Source: Microvenator marinus
GTDB lineage: Bacteria > Myxococcota_A > Bradymonadia > Bradymonadales > Bradymonadaceae
Direction of reading: 5' to 3'
NCBI RefSeq assembly: GCF_007993755.1
Contig: NZ_CP042467.1
Span: 2,132,001 to 2,196,000, forward strand
DNA: 64,000 bases
This document shows positions 8,162 through 18,184 of this stretch, piece by piece. Position 1 is the first letter of the stretch; each line of letters begins with the position of its first letter. The notes under the pieces were generated by a model that had not been told where the DNA came from, did no database searches, and saw only the letters and a list, made by a program, of their open reading frames with translations. The position numbers and the translations under genes were made by a program.

Positions 8162-11062
8162 ATGGCATCGGAGCCCACACAGCAGGACGAAAGTCCCCTT
8201 GATGCAGACGCCTTGATTCCATGGGAGACGAGCGAACTCGGCTCCGAAGAATCAGAGGTTGAAGCCCAAGACGTCAAAGACCGGCGCACAGAACTCGCCA
8301 GGCAACTCGTCGACAAGCCTCATCGCTCGGCCATGTTGAACGAATTCGGCTGGGTTCTGCGCTTGCTCGCCCGCTTCGTCTTCGCACATGTTCTCTTTGA
8401 AAAACGCTCTATTGACACCATTCGGAGTATCACAGAGCCGGCAAACGGAACTCAGAACGGTCATATCGTCTATCTGATTCGCACGCGAAGCCTTTTGGAC
8501 TACCTCTATTTCAACTGGGCTTTTTCCCAACACGACTTGCCGCTCGCGAGCTACGCGAATGGCGTGTCTACTCACTGGTTGCGCGGATTTTTCGGTTGGC
8601 TCGGGGCGCTCTTTCGACGAGAGCCGCCAGAAAAGCCAGAGGAACAAGTCCAGGCCTTGGTCACAAACGGTCACCCCGTCGTGCTCTTCCTTGAAGAGCC
8701 CAAAGCCAGCGTCGAGAAAAATCTAGAGTTCTCTCAGAAGTTTATCTACCGGTTGATTCGAGGCCAAAAGACCACGTCGGTGCCAGTCATGCTGGTTCCT
8801 ATGCTCCTTGTGTGGGAAAAGCGACCGGACTCAAAACACCCGACCATCCTCGACGATATCTTCGGAACCGCGCAATCACCGGGATTCTTCAGGAAGGCTG
8901 TACACTGGTTCCAGACCATTTGGCAGAGCTTCCTCAAATTTGGGCAACCTGTGGTGCAGCTCGCGCCGCCGGTGAATCTCCAACATTTCATCCAAGAGTA
9001 TCCAAGCGCAGATACGGCCGATGCCTCAGAAATGCTTCGCCAGCACCTGCTGGAAACGTTCGAAAAGGAACAGCGCGTCATTCTCGGGCCGGTTGGAGAG
9101 CCGCAAGATACGATCTGGAAGGATATCCTGACTCGGCCTGCTCTATCCCATGCGATTCGGGACGTGGCTGAACAAGAGGCAATTCCGGAAGGCAAGATTA
9201 TCGAGCGCGCTCGGGAGCAATTTGACGAAATCGCTTCAGACCACTCGCTCCTGATGATCAAGATTTTCTCATCGGTCTTGAGTTTCGTCTGGTATCGAAT
9301 CTACGACGGATTTGAGGTGGATGAGGAAGGCCTTGAACGCGTGCGTGAGGCCGCCAAGACGAGCAATATCGTGCTCGTTCCGAGCCATAAATCCCATATC
9401 GACTACCTGGTCCTCTCCTATATTTTCTACAAGTACGGCATGACTGCACCTTTGATCGCCGCGGGTGTCAATCTTTCGTTCTGGCCGATGGGCTACCTAT
9501 TCCGAAAGGCTGGCGCGTTCTTTCTTCGACGCACATTCAAGGGAGACCCACTCTATGCGGTCGTCTTCAAAGAATACGTGATCCGAATGCTCGAGGAGGG
9601 CTACCCCATCGAGTTCTTTATCGAGGGCACACGAAGCCGAACTGGAAAACTCATCAAACCCAGGTACGGCATGCTCGAGATGATTATCCGAGCGTTTACG
9701 TCCGGCCGCCTCGAAGCCGTTAAGTTCATCCCTATTTCGGTCGGATACGAAAAAATCATCGAAGAAGCGTCTTACAAGTCGGAGATGCTCGGCGGCGAGA
9801 AGGAAAAAGAGAGTTTGGGCGGCCTTTTGAAGGCTCCGAAGTTTCTTACGTCGCGCTACGGCCGACTCTACGTTGAATTCAATGAGCCACTCGACCTCGG
9901 AGACTATCTCGCGAAGTACAACCTCGACCCAAAGAATCTGGACGAGGAAGACCTGCAAGTGGTCACGGTGCGCCTGGCCCATCGCATCATCTATGACATT
10001 AACGAAGCTACCGCTGTAACGCCTTCGGCGCTCGCCGCGACGGTGCTTCTCAACAACGATGCACGCGGAATTGAGCGCGAGCGATTCTTAAGAGAGATCG
10101 GATTCCTGGTCCACTTCTTGAGTCAACCGTCTCGAAACGTCCGAGTTTCACGCACCGTGATTCAAGCCCTGGACTCCCAGGCCGCTCGACTCGAAGAGCT
10201 AGAAGCGGTGCGTGCACAAGCGACGTCGGACTCGTCTTCCAATTCCTTGAGCACCCTTTCGCGCGTGGACCATTCCATGGACGTGGAGGCGTTGATTGGG
10301 GAGATTATCGCTCCGCTGATGGACCGTTCACTAGACCTCTTTGAGGTCAACGATCAGATCAAGTCCACCAAGGACAACGGACTTATCGTCTATTCTGTGC
10401 CGGAGGATGCGCGGCTCCAACTCTCGTTCTACCGCAATAATATCGTCCATCATTTTGTGCCCGAAGCTCTTCTCTCGGCCGCGATCAGCCGGTTCCAGTC
10501 CGCTGAAATCGAGCTCGAGCCGTTGATGGAAGAAACGCTCTTCCTCTCAAAACTCTTCAAATTCGAGTGGATCTACGAGGAACGCGCGGAGTTCAGAAAC
10601 GTATTCATGCGTACGCTCCAGTATTTTGAGGAGTGCGCGTGGGTCAGTATCCAGGACGGTGAGAAGCAAATGGTCACGATTGCCCAGCCGCATCCTGTGG
10701 AACTTGAGTTCTTCAGGCGCCTGGTTCTGACGTTCCTCGAAGCCTATGCCATCGTGACTGGCCTACTCGAAAATATGGCCACCAAGCCGATGGAGAAGAA
10801 AGAGATTGTGGAAAGTGCGCTCAAGAGCGCGCGCGCTGATTACCTCAAGGGGAAGATCCTCTTCCAGGAAAGCCTCTCCAAACCTACCTATGAGAATGCG
10901 CTTCGTCTTCTAGAAGACTGGAAGATCGTAGAGCGAATCAAAGACGATTCTCGCAAGAAAGAAGCCTACCAGCTGACCAAGGAATGGTCAGAAAACCAGA
11001 AATACGCGGAACTTCATCAGCATATCGTGGAGTTTGTGTATCCCGGCCGTAAAGAGGCATGA
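8162..11062 (+). CDS. plsB: Glycerol-3-phosphate 1-O-acyltransferase (PlsB family)
   Basis: PlsB acylates sn-glycerol 3-phosphate at position 1, the first step of phospholipid synthesis, at the inner membrane. The HX4D acyltransferase box HKSHID falls at residues 409-414, followed by FWPMGYLFRKAGAFFLRRTFKGD and FIEGTRSRTGK, which match PlsB closely. At 966 residues it is longer than the E. coli enzyme (about 807); the extra length is in the C-terminal third and the acidic N-terminus. I chose the ATG at 8162; an in-frame TTG at 8144 is possible, but AGAGGG sits just before the ATG. It overlaps the next gene by four bases (ATGA). The presence of the acyl-ACP/acyl-CoA dependent PlsB rather than PlsY fits a Gram-negative cell. 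Confidence 0.92.
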   Translation: MASEPTQQDESPLDADALIPWETSELGSEESEVEAQDVKDRRTELARQLVDKPHRSAMLNEFGWVLRLLARFVFAHVLFEKRSIDTIRSITEPANGTQNGHIVYLIRTRSLLDYLYFNWAFSQHDLPLASYANGVSTHWLRGFFGWLGALFRREPPEKPEEQVQALVTNGHPVVLFLEEPKASVEKNLEFSQKFIYRLIRGQKTTSVPVMLVPMLLVWEKRPDSKHPTILDDIFGTAQSPGFFRKAVHWFQTIWQSFLKFGQPVVQLAPPVNLQHFIQEYPSADTADASEMLRQHLLETFEKEQRVILGPVGEPQDTIWKDILTRPALSHAIRDVAEQEAIPEGKIIERAREQFDEIASDHSLLMIKIFSSVLSFVWYRIYDGFEVDEEGLERVREAAKTSNIVLVPSHKSHIDYLVLSYIFYKYGMTAPLIAAGVNLSFWPMGYLFRKAGAFFLRRTFKGDPLYAVVFKEYVIRMLEEGYPIEFFIEGTRSRTGKLIKPRYGMLEMIIRAFTSGRLEAVKFIPISVGYEKIIEEASYKSEMLGGEKEKESLGGLLKAPKFLTSRYGRLYVEFNEPLDLGDYLAKYNLDPKNLDEEDLQVVTVRLAHRIIYDINEATAVTPSALAATVLLNNDARGIERERFLREIGFLVHFLSQPSRNVRVSRTVIQALDSQAARLEELEAVRAQATSDSSSNSLSTLSRVDHSMDVEALIGEIIAPLMDRSLDLFEVNDQIKSTKDNGLIVYSVPEDARLQLSFYRNNIVHHFVPEALLSAAISRFQSAEIELEPLMEETLFLSKLFKFEWIYEERAEFRNVFMRTLQYFEECAWVSIQDGEKQMVTIAQPHPVELEFFRRLVLTFLEAYAIVTGLLENMATKPMEKKEIVESALKSARADYLKGKILFQESLSKPTYENALRLLEDWKIVERIKDDSRKKEAYQLTKEWSENQKYAELHQHIVEFVYPGRKEA

Positions 11063-11946
11063 GGCAGGTTCCCCTAAGCCGCGCCGGCATCCCTGCAAAG
11101 ACGGCGGGGAACGTATTAGAGTTCTTGGTCGCGAAGTTTCCGCATATCAGCACAGAGGATTGGAAGAGTCGACTTGATCGCGGCCAAATCCTTGGCCCGG
11201 ACAAGACTCCGGTCAAGGCTGAAGAAGCAGCTTCGCGGTACACCCATCTTTTCTACACAAGAGAGGTGGCCGAAGAGGATCCGATTCCCTTTGAGCATCA
11301 AATCATCTGGGAGAACGAAGAATTGCTCGCGGTGGATAAGCCCCATTTCTTGCCGGTCTTACCTTCGGGGCGATTCGTCAAAGAGACCCTGCTCGTGCGG
11401 CTTCGAGAGAGGCTGAAAAACCCCGAACTTGCCCCACTTCACAGATTGGATAAAGACACGGCTGGGGTCATTTTGTTCTCAAAGAGACAAGCCACAAGTG
11501 CGGCGTATCACCAGCTCTTTCGGGAAGGTCTTGTCGCCAAGGAGTATAGAGCCGTAGCGCCCACCGCTGAGTTTTCCGAACGCGAGATTTCCAGCAGGAT
11601 CGTGCGTGACCCTGAGTTCTTCTTTCGCTCGGCAAACGAGCCAGGCCCTGAAAATGCGCGGACTTTGGTTGAATGCCTCGAGCCGGGACCAGAATGGACA
11701 CTCTACCGACTCACGCCCTACACCGGCAAAAAGCACCAGCTTCGCCTTCATATGGCCACGCTCGGCATCCCAATCAAGAACGACCCGCTCTATCCGGAGA
11801 TCAACGATCCCGAACCGAACGATTTCTCTTCACCCCTTCAGCTGCTCGCTAAGAAGATTTCGTTCCGAGACCCGGTGGGCGGGGAGGAACTCGAGATTGA
11901 GTCTCGTTTGGTGCTCGAGGAGATTGCCCTCGAGCACCCTGAGTGA
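11059..11946 (+). CDS. RluA-family RNA pseudouridine synthase
   Basis: This enzyme converts specific uridines in rRNA or tRNA to pseudouridine. The 295-residue protein has a short S4-like N-terminus and the RluA/TruC catalytic motif HRLDKDTAG at about residues 134-142, with the catalytic Asp in the centre, followed by YRAV and a C-terminal TGKKHQLRLHM motif. The start ATG overlaps the plsB stop (ATGA), so the two are co-translated. Which RNA and position are modified cannot be told from sequence alone. The gene ends directly against the end of typA on the opposite strand. Confidence 0.9.
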   Translation: MRQVPLSRAGIPAKTAGNVLEFLVAKFPHISTEDWKSRLDRGQILGPDKTPVKAEEAASRYTHLFYTREVAEEDPIPFEHQIIWENEELLAVDKPHFLPVLPSGRFVKETLLVRLRERLKNPELAPLHRLDKDTAGVILFSKRQATSAAYHQLFREGLVAKEYRAVAPTAEFSEREISSRIVRDPEFFFRSANEPGPENARTLVECLEPGPEWTLYRLTPYTGKKHQLRLHMATLGIPIKNDPLYPEINDPEPNDFSSPLQLLAKKISFRDPVGGEELEIESRLVLEEIALEHPE

Positions 11947-13746
11947 TCACTTTGTCTTGCGACGATTGTGCTCAAGCTCCGCCTTTCGAATACGAATCGA
12001 TTTCGGCGTAATCTCGACATATTCGTCGTGCTGGATGAACTCGATGGCTTGCTCCAGGTTCAGCTTCCTGGGTGGTGTGAGAATCAACGCATCATCAGCA
12101 CCCGAGGAGCGCATATTGGTGAGCTGCTTCTTCTTGCAAGGATTGACCACGAGGTCGTTGTCGCGAGCGTGAAGACCCACGACCTGGCCGCCGTAGACTT
12201 CCTCTCCAGGTCCCACGAAGAGCTGTCCACGCTCCTGCAAACTGAAGAGTGAATAGCCCGTGGTGTCGCCATTCTCGAGCACGATCAGGGCACCGTTTCG
12301 CTTGAACGGAAGGTCACCACGGTGCGGCTCATAGCCATCAAAGTTGCTGTACATCACACCCGTTCCACGGGTGTCCGTAAGGAACTCGGAGCGGTAGCCG
12401 AGCATGCCGCGCGAGGGCACACGGAAGGTCAGGCGCTGGGTGTTGTCGTGGTTGACGTGCACACCGAGGAGGTCGCCTCGGCGCTGCTGCAACTTGTTGA
12501 TCACGGTGCCGGCGTAGTCGGAATCGGTCTCGATCACGACTTCTTCGATAGGCTCAAGCTTCTTGCCGTTCTCGTCTTCGCGGAAAATCACGCGTGGCTG
12601 AGAAACCTGAATCTCATAGCCTTCGCGACGCATGGTTTCCAGAAGGATGGTCAAGGAGAGCTCACCGCGGCCTGACACTTCGAATGCTTCCGCGCGCTCG
12701 GTCAAATTGACTCGCAAAGACACGTTGAACTCGAGCTCTTTGTCCAGGCGCTCTTTGATCTGACGGCTGGTGACAAACTTTCCTTCTTTGCCGGCAAACG
12801 GCGAGTTGTTGATCATGAAGATCATGGAAAGTGTGGGCTCGTCGACCTCGATCGCAGGCATCGGAACAGGATTTTCCAGGTCGGTGATGGTATCGCCCGG
12901 CAGAATCGCGTCGAACCCCGTCAAAGCCACGATATCGCCGGCTGAGGCCTCAGTGCGAAGCACGCGCTCAAGGCCCTTGAAGCCCCAGAGCTTGGTCACA
13001 CGAGCACTGTCTTTGGTGCCGTCGTTTCGGCAAACGGCAACGCGGTCGCCTTCAGTTACACGACCGTTGAAAATGCGGCCGATAGCCACGCGTCCGAGGT
13101 AGGCGTCGTAGTTCAAGGTTGCGATCTGCATCTGAAGCGGGGCTTCTGGGTCACCGCTTGGAGGGTCAACGTGCTCAATGATGGTGTCGAAAAGCGGTTT
13201 CAAGTCGACAGGCTCGTCGCCGAGCTCCTTCATCGCGTAGCCCTGAATACCGGAGGCGTAGACCACCGCGAAATCAAGCTGCTCGTCACTGGCTTCAAGG
13301 TCCACGAAAAGGTCGAAGACCATGTTCAGGACTTCGTCCGGACGGGCATTGGGTCGGTCGATTTTGTTGATCACCACGACAGGGAAGTGCCCAAGACCAA
13401 GTGCCTTACGAAGCACGAACTTGGTCTGAGGCATTGGGCCTTCAAATGCGTCCACAACCAAAAGCACGCAGTCGACCATCTTTAGAACACGCTCAACCTC
13501 GCCGCCGAAGTCAGCGTGGCCGGGCGTATCGATGATATTGATGCGGTGGTCATTCCAGTCGATACCTGTGCACTTGGCATAGATGGTGATGCCACGTTCA
13601 CGCTCCAAATCGTTGGAGTCCATGGCGCGTTCTTCGAGCTGACGGTGACTTGCTACAGTGTTTGACTGGCTCATTAGGCCGTCGATTAGCGTCGTCTTCC
13701 CGTGGTCGACGTGTGCGATGATTGCGATATTTCTTACGTTCTTCAT
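11947..13746 (-). CDS. typA: Ribosome-associated GTPase TypA/BipA
   Basis: TypA/BipA is an EF-G-like translational GTPase that helps 50S assembly and stress or cold adaptation. From the ATG at 13746 the protein has 599 residues and begins [19 protein letters not shown], the typical family start, with the P-loop at 11-19. [15 protein letters not shown] and NKIDR supply the switch I, switch II and G4 motifs, and the C-terminal domain with [12 protein letters not shown] is characteristic. An in-frame opening reaches 13812 but has no family homology, and GAGG precedes the chosen ATG. It is divergent from the kinase at 13951 across 204 bases. Confidence 0.96.
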   Translation of the reverse strand: MKNVRNIAIIAHVDHGKTTLIDGLMSQSNTVASHRQLEERAMDSNDLERERGITIYAKCTGIDWNDHRINIIDTPGHADFGGEVERVLKMVDCVLLVVDAFEGPMPQTKFVLRKALGLGHFPVVVINKIDRPNARPDEVLNMVFDLFVDLEASDEQLDFAVVYASGIQGYAMKELGDEPVDLKPLFDTIIEHVDPPSGDPEAPLQMQIATLNYDAYLGRVAIGRIFNGRVTEGDRVAVCRNDGTKDSARVTKLWGFKGLERVLRTEASAGDIVALTGFDAILPGDTITDLENPVPMPAIEVDEPTLSMIFMINNSPFAGKEGKFVTSRQIKERLDKELEFNVSLRVNLTERAEAFEVSGRGELSLTILLETMRREGYEIQVSQPRVIFREDENGKKLEPIEEVVIETDSDYAGTVINKLQQRRGDLLGVHVNHDNTQRLTFRVPSRGMLGYRSEFLTDTRGTGVMYSNFDGYEPHRGDLPFKRNGALIVLENGDTTGYSLFSLQERGQLFVGPGEEVYGGQVVGLHARDNDLVVNPCKKKQLTNMRSSGADDALILTPPRKLNLEQAIEFIQHDEYVEITPKSIRIRKAELEHNRRKTK

Positions 13747-13950
13747 GGACCTCAACTCCGATTCTGCCCTCGTGGGGGGCGCTCTATAGCGTGTCATTGC
13801 GGAAAACTCCACGCCTTCAGGTCGAATTTTTCAAATTGTCACGAAAATTGAGGTTTTTTCTGCACTTTGGGGCTCAAGATCAATGCTGGGTCGGCAGTTG
13901 CGAAAGCGTTTGATTTCCTTCACTATGGTTCTATTACGCGAGCGAGTTCC

Positions 13951-15477
13951 ATGGGCGACCCCATACCACCTGTCCCGGGCGACTTATTCGAAGGTCGATA
14001 CCGGATTGACGCCACCATAGGCGAGGGTGGATTTTCGCGTGTCTATCGCGCGACGGATACTCAGACAAATCAGATCGTTGCCCTCAAAGTCCTGACGTCG
14101 CGTGCAGATGATTCGCTCGCCGATCGCTTCCAACGAGAAGCTCAGGTCCTGAGCGCCCTCAATGAAAACCACATCATCCGGCTCTATGGGCACGGGCGCG
14201 ACCCAGACGGGCTGCTCTATATGGCCTTTGAGTACGTGGAGGGCCGCAGTCTTTTTGAGCATTTGAGGGACCACGGGCGCATGGAGGCAGCTCGGGTGGC
14301 CTTGGTGCTGCAGCAGATTTGTCAGGCCCTCCAGGCCGCTCACGCTCAGGGGATTTTGCACCGCGATATCAAACCCAACAATATTATGTTGCGCGACGAT
14401 GATTACGTAAAAGTCTTGGACTTCGGCATTGCCAAGGCGTTTGGTCAGAGTGCGAAGCCGGGGCAAGATTTAACGGCAGCTGGGACCTTGATCGGAACGC
14501 CACGCTATATGTCGCCCGAGCAGATTCGCGGGCAAGCCGTAGGCCCACCGAGCGATATCTACGCGTTGGGAATGGTGGCGATTGAGCTTTTGACGGGGAG
14601 AAAGGCACTTCCAGGGCGCGACCGACTTGAGATTCTCGAGCAGCAGCTCTCACACTCACCTAATATCCTGCCCACTGACCTCAACGTCCCGGGCAAGCTC
14701 CGTGATATCGTCGAGCGCATGACAGCAAAGGACCTTCGGATTAGGTACTCGAGTGCAGCTGCGGTGCTCAGAGACCTCGTGCACTGGAATGAGAATGTAG
14801 CCGAGGTAGATGAAACCATGCTGGCTACGTCTCAGACGCCTGCAAGCATGCCTGTTTCGCCTGATGGTGACTCAACGGTGATGCATCGTATCAACACTCG
14901 GGATTTGCCCCTACCAGCACCTCAGGTAACCCCCTCAGCAAAGCCAGAGGGCTTTGAAGAAGCCCCAGTTACTTCTCAAAACTTCCAGGCACCTCAGACA
15001 GACCAGGCGGCCAACCCGTGGGCTCCTCAACCCCAAAATGCCTCCAATAGCGGTACGTGGCCTCAAGCATCTTCCAGTGGGTCTTGGCCGCAGGCGGCGG
15101 CGAGTGGTTCGTGGCCACAAGCGTCTTCGAGCGGTTCTTGGCCTCAAGCGCAGCCGCCGGTGCCTTCAGCGAGCGGTTCTTGGCCACAGGCACCCCAGAG
15201 TGGTCAATGGGTACAAGCACGGCCACCCCTGGTCCTGACCATGGCGCAAAAGGTCATCCTCGGGGTTTCTCTCTTCGTCCCAGGCGTGGCCCACCTGGCA
15301 TTTGGCCAAACCAAGAAGGGCGCGATTATCCTCATCATTTTCGGGCTTTCACTCGGCACCATCCTCATTGCAACCCTTGCTTTCGCACTCGATGCATTGC
15401 TCATCGTGCGTGCAAAACGCTATCGCGAGGTAGGCGAGTTCGAATTCTTTCCAGATTACAAAGAATTCTTCTCCTGA
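13951..15477 (+). CDS. Ser/Thr protein kinase with WPQA-repeat linker and C-terminal membrane helices
   Basis: This is an eukaryotic-type kinase of 508 residues. The kinase domain covers about residues 17-275: GEGGFS (24-29), VALK with Lys46, HRD 137-139, DFG 157-159 and MSPEQ near 187-191. A Pro/Gln-rich linker follows, with six imperfect SGSWPQA repeats (about 367-422). The C-terminus (430-490) contains two hydrophobic helices around a GQTKKG turn, similar to small TM2-type membrane modules, so the kinase is tethered to the membrane from its C-terminal end. The start at ATG 13951 is chosen because conserved kinase sequence begins just after it; an upstream in-frame TTG/ATG region has no homology. 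Substrates are unknown; a VWA protein follows 99 bases later. Confidence 0.9.
   Translation: MGDPIPPVPGDLFEGRYRIDATIGEGGFSRVYRATDTQTNQIVALKVLTSRADDSLADRFQREAQVLSALNENHIIRLYGHGRDPDGLLYMAFEYVEGRSLFEHLRDHGRMEAARVALVLQQICQALQAAHAQGILHRDIKPNNIMLRDDDYVKVLDFGIAKAFGQSAKPGQDLTAAGTLIGTPRYMSPEQIRGQAVGPPSDIYALGMVAIELLTGRKALPGRDRLEILEQQLSHSPNILPTDLNVPGKLRDIVERMTAKDLRIRYSSAAAVLRDLVHWNENVAEVDETMLATSQTPASMPVSPDGDSTVMHRINTRDLPLPAPQVTPSAKPEGFEEAPVTSQNFQAPQTDQAANPWAPQPQNASNSGTWPQASSSGSWPQAAASGSWPQASSSGSWPQAQPPVPSASGSWPQAPQSGQWVQARPPLVLTMAQKVILGVSLFVPGVAHLAFGQTKKGAIILIIFGLSLGTILIATLAFALDALLIVRAKRYREVGEFEFFPDYKEFFS
15046..15216 (+). repeat. Tandem repeat coding for SGSWPQA units
   Basis: Within the kinase gene, about 171 bases code for six imperfect copies of a unit built on SGSWPQA, spaced 9-15 residues apart: SGTWPQA, SGSWPQA three times, then SASGSWPQA and SGQWVQA. 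The DNA copies share near-identical GGTTCTTGGCC(T/G)CA blocks. Such repeats can expand and contract by slippage or recombination. The Trp/Pro-rich linker may be a flexible spacer or a protein-binding segment. Confidence 0.8.
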
Positions 15478-15576
15478 AGCTGTCCTAAGCACGTTTCACA
15501 AGATTTTCACCTGACACTTCACTCAGGTTCATTCACAACACGGATAGTGGTCTCCTAACACCAACGAGGAGCCGCT

Positions 15577-17037
15577 ATGACAGCCTTATTCAAACTCAAA
15601 AGATTCTACCCCGTCGCTATTGCCCTTGCGATCTGGGGTCCATTTCTCACCTATCAAATGGTCCAAGAGGTTAATGAGAAGTACTTCGAGGAAGTGCCTG
15701 CGGAGCGCGCTGACTTGTTGACCATTCAGGACACGGTTGAGCCGACCACAGAAAAACTTGTCGCACTTGACCGTAAAAGTGGGTCCATCATGTATGGCGC
15801 CCAGCTCTCGCACATCCAGACCGACAAGCCCGGCACGTTCTATGCTGCGCTAGCCCTTCAAGCCGTGGACACCCTTGAGGTGCAGTCAGCCCCTGTCGAC
15901 GTCACCATTGTTCTCGATATTTCAGGATCGATGAACGACTCAAACAAGCTCAACGACGCGTTGCAGGCAGCGCGAACACTTGTGGTCGGGCTCGACTCAA
16001 ACGACCGAGTTTCACTCGTGACATACTCAGACCAGGCCTCGCTTGAAGTTCCGCCAGCGGCCGCAACCCAAGAGCACAAAGCGACGATCTTCGCCGAGCT
16101 AAATTCGACCTATGCCCAGGGCGGAACCAATATTGGAGAAGGGTTCACCAGTGCGGGTTTGGCGATGGCCGAATCCAGTGGTGAGTTTGTGCGCCGAGTC
16201 ATCCTGATCTCGGACGGAAATCCGTCCGTGGGCGTGGTAGATCCTGTCCAGCTTGCACAAAGCGCTGGAGCTCTGCGCGAGAGTAAGAACCTGACGATCT
16301 CAACGATCGGACTTGGTCTGGACTACAACGCACGGCTTATGGAAGAGATCGCGAACCAGGGCGGTGGCTCCTACTACTTTGTGGGCAACTCCAACGAGAT
16401 TTCAGACGTGTTAGCTAAAGAACTTGGATCTATGAAAAAAACGTTGGCGAACAACGTGCGCGTGAAAATCACAACGCCTGAATTCATATCCATCACGAAC
16501 TCGGTGGGAGGCGCGGTCACGAAGTATTCTTCACGCGAAGGAGAGATCTACATTGGAGATTTCCCGGCCGGAAATCATCGCAGCGCCTTTGTGGAGCTCG
16601 AGGTCCTAAACCCCAAAGCACTCATCGAAAACGGTGCAGTCCTAAAGGTTGAGGTCACACACAGCGAAGGTACAAAATTCCTAACTCACTCGATGGACCT
16701 CACCATGGGATACGGGTCAGAAATGGTGGAAGAACCCGTGTTGACCCGGCTAAAGCAGATCGAGACGTCCGAATCTGTTCGGACCGCGATGGAACTCTTC
16801 GACTCCTATCAAAAGGAACGAGCAGCACAGACACTTGAGAGGCAAGAGGCCATCAACAGGGAATTCCTGAAACGATACGGCATTGAGAGCGCGGCCTTTG
16901 ACAGGGTCAATAAAGACCTTCTTCGGACGGCAGAAAAGCTCAGAGTGATCGAAGCCAAAAGTTACGAAGGAAAGTGGCTGATCAAGGAGAAGTTCAACTA
17001 CGCGAATGGCTCCATCCAAAGCGAAGTGAACTTCTAG
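15577..17037 (+). CDS. VWA-domain protein, membrane-anchored
   Basis: This 486-residue protein has an uncleaved or weakly cleaved N-terminal hydrophobic segment (about residues 11-28) and a von Willebrand A domain at about 107-290. The MIDAS motif DISGS is intact (Asp114, Ser116, Ser118), and the later metal ligands are seen in QGGTNIGEG and ISDGNP. It resembles the exported VWA family containing YfbK-like proteins, which bind protein partners through a metal ion. A GAGGAG Shine-Dalgarno precedes the ATG. It ends one base short of the convergent lipoprotein gene. Function beyond metal-dependent protein binding is unknown. Confidence 0.82.
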   Translation: MTALFKLKRFYPVAIALAIWGPFLTYQMVQEVNEKYFEEVPAERADLLTIQDTVEPTTEKLVALDRKSGSIMYGAQLSHIQTDKPGTFYAALALQAVDTLEVQSAPVDVTIVLDISGSMNDSNKLNDALQAARTLVVGLDSNDRVSLVTYSDQASLEVPPAAATQEHKATIFAELNSTYAQGGTNIGEGFTSAGLAMAESSGEFVRRVILISDGNPSVGVVDPVQLAQSAGALRESKNLTISTIGLGLDYNARLMEEIANQGGGSYYFVGNSNEISDVLAKELGSMKKTLANNVRVKITTPEFISITNSVGGAVTKYSSREGEIYIGDFPAGNHRSAFVELEVLNPKALIENGAVLKVEVTHSEGTKFLTHSMDLTMGYGSEMVEEPVLTRLKQIETSESVRTAMELFDSYQKERAAQTLERQEAINREFLKRYGIESAAFDRVNKDLLRTAEKLRVIEAKSYEGKWLIKEKFNYANGSIQSEVNF

Positions 17038-17038
17038 T

Positions 17039-18145
17039 CTACTTCGACTCAAGGACCTGAGGGACCGCGCCCACCACCAGAATCTCCCCATCCGAATTTA
17101 GGGCTGCATCTTCCACACCCGAAGCCAATCGTGTGCTCTCGCCATTTATCCCTACCCGATAAAGCGCTGTGTTGGTGCGGGCGAGTAGAGATTTGGTCTT
17201 CGGGTCGGGTGTGATTTCCCACACAACGAAATCCAATTCGTCTTCAAAGACGTGCAGTGGTTTGGCGCTCAGACTTGAGCCTTCTGAAGTCAAAACACTC
17301 AGCCTGGGCTCCGCGTTATCTCGGTACTTCTGATGCCAACCATCTGCGAAGGCCACAAAGGGTGCCTCGTTCGGAAATTCTACGAACTCCAACGCTCGCA
17401 CTCCCCTAACCGTTTCAATCGGAACCCTGGTCCCATCGGGATTGAGCTGAAACGCCCCACCGGGCTCAACCCCCGCACTGCCGTAGATGGTGCCCACAAA
17501 GACATCTTCAATAGGGTCCGCGTTGAGATTACCCACGGCCCAGGCCGCTGCCATCCGAAACGCCCCGAGAGGTTCAAACTCCCATTGCGTGCCGGCTCGC
17601 CTCGCGGTGCGGGCCTCTACCTCAAATCGGGTCTTGTAGTGGGCGATGAGAAGCCGACCATCCGCACGTTGGACAACCGTCGCAATCTCTTGGCGCTGTG
17701 CCGCCGGCCCCATCTCCCAAATCGTGTCGGAAACGAGCTTGCCCCCCTTGAGCTCAAAGAGCTCCACACGGGCTTGAGCCTCCCGCCTTTCCACGGTCAA
17801 GCCAGTTGCGAGCACGATCTTATCTTGATTGTCGATTTGTACGGTCGTCAAAACCTGAGGCCCCCCCTGAATCTTGGTCGTGGCGAGTACGACGCCAGCG
17901 GAGTCCACGACGCGCAGCTCGTTAGGCGTGGCAACCACCCATTCGTCTTTTTGATCCGCGTTGAGGTCGGCTGCGGCTACCATCTTGGCGCCAGCTGCCC
18001 ATTCGAAGATGTCCGCGCCCTTTTGAGGCGCTGTCGGCGCTGTCGGCGCTGGAGGCTCCGGTGGCGCAGTCGGCTTTTCACAAGCCGTGGCCAGGATTAG
18101 GAGTAGAACTAGGGTGAGCCCGAGCTTTTGCTGTTCATCTTTCAT
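17039..18145 (-). CDS. FG-GAP/VCBS-like lipoprotein
   Basis: This is a predicted lipoprotein of 368 residues. Its signal peptide ends in ATAC (Cys22), followed by a Pro/Ala/Thr linker. The body has segments such as AAADLNADQKDEWVVAT and AVGNLNADPIEDVFVGT, spaced about 150 residues apart, which match the calcium-loop pattern of FG-GAP/VCBS beta-propeller blades. It is probably a periplasmic or surface propeller. It follows the SDR gene on the same strand after 39 bases and could be the last gene of the phasin-phaC1-SDR transcript, although no good ribosome site is visible. No enzyme function is implied. Confidence 0.65.
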   Translation of the reverse strand: MKDEQQKLGLTLVLLLILATACEKPTAPPEPPAPTAPTAPQKGADIFEWAAGAKMVAAADLNADQKDEWVVATPNELRVVDSAGVVLATTKIQGGPQVLTTVQIDNQDKIVLATGLTVERREAQARVELFELKGGKLVSDTIWEMGPAAQRQEIATVVQRADGRLLIAHYKTRFEVEARTARRAGTQWEFEPLGAFRMAAAWAVGNLNADPIEDVFVGTIYGSAGVEPGGAFQLNPDGTRVPIETVRGVRALEFVEFPNEAPFVAFADGWHQKYRDNAEPRLSVLTSEGSSLSAKPLHVFEDELDFVVWEITPDPKTKSLLARTNTALYRVGINGESTRLASGVEDAALNSDGEILVVGAVPQVLESK

Positions 18146-18184
18146 TCTACGCCCGTACCAAGCGACTAGAGGGCGCTTGTGCGT

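Noticed and set aside
13747-13812. Longer N-terminus for TypA
   Set aside because: The family starts at MKNVRNIAI; the extra 22 residues have no homology and contain the likely leader.
15509-15528. ACCTGA/TCAGGT inverted repeat upstream of the VWA gene
   Set aside because: Six-bp arms with an eight-base loop are common by chance and no T-run or known operator is present.
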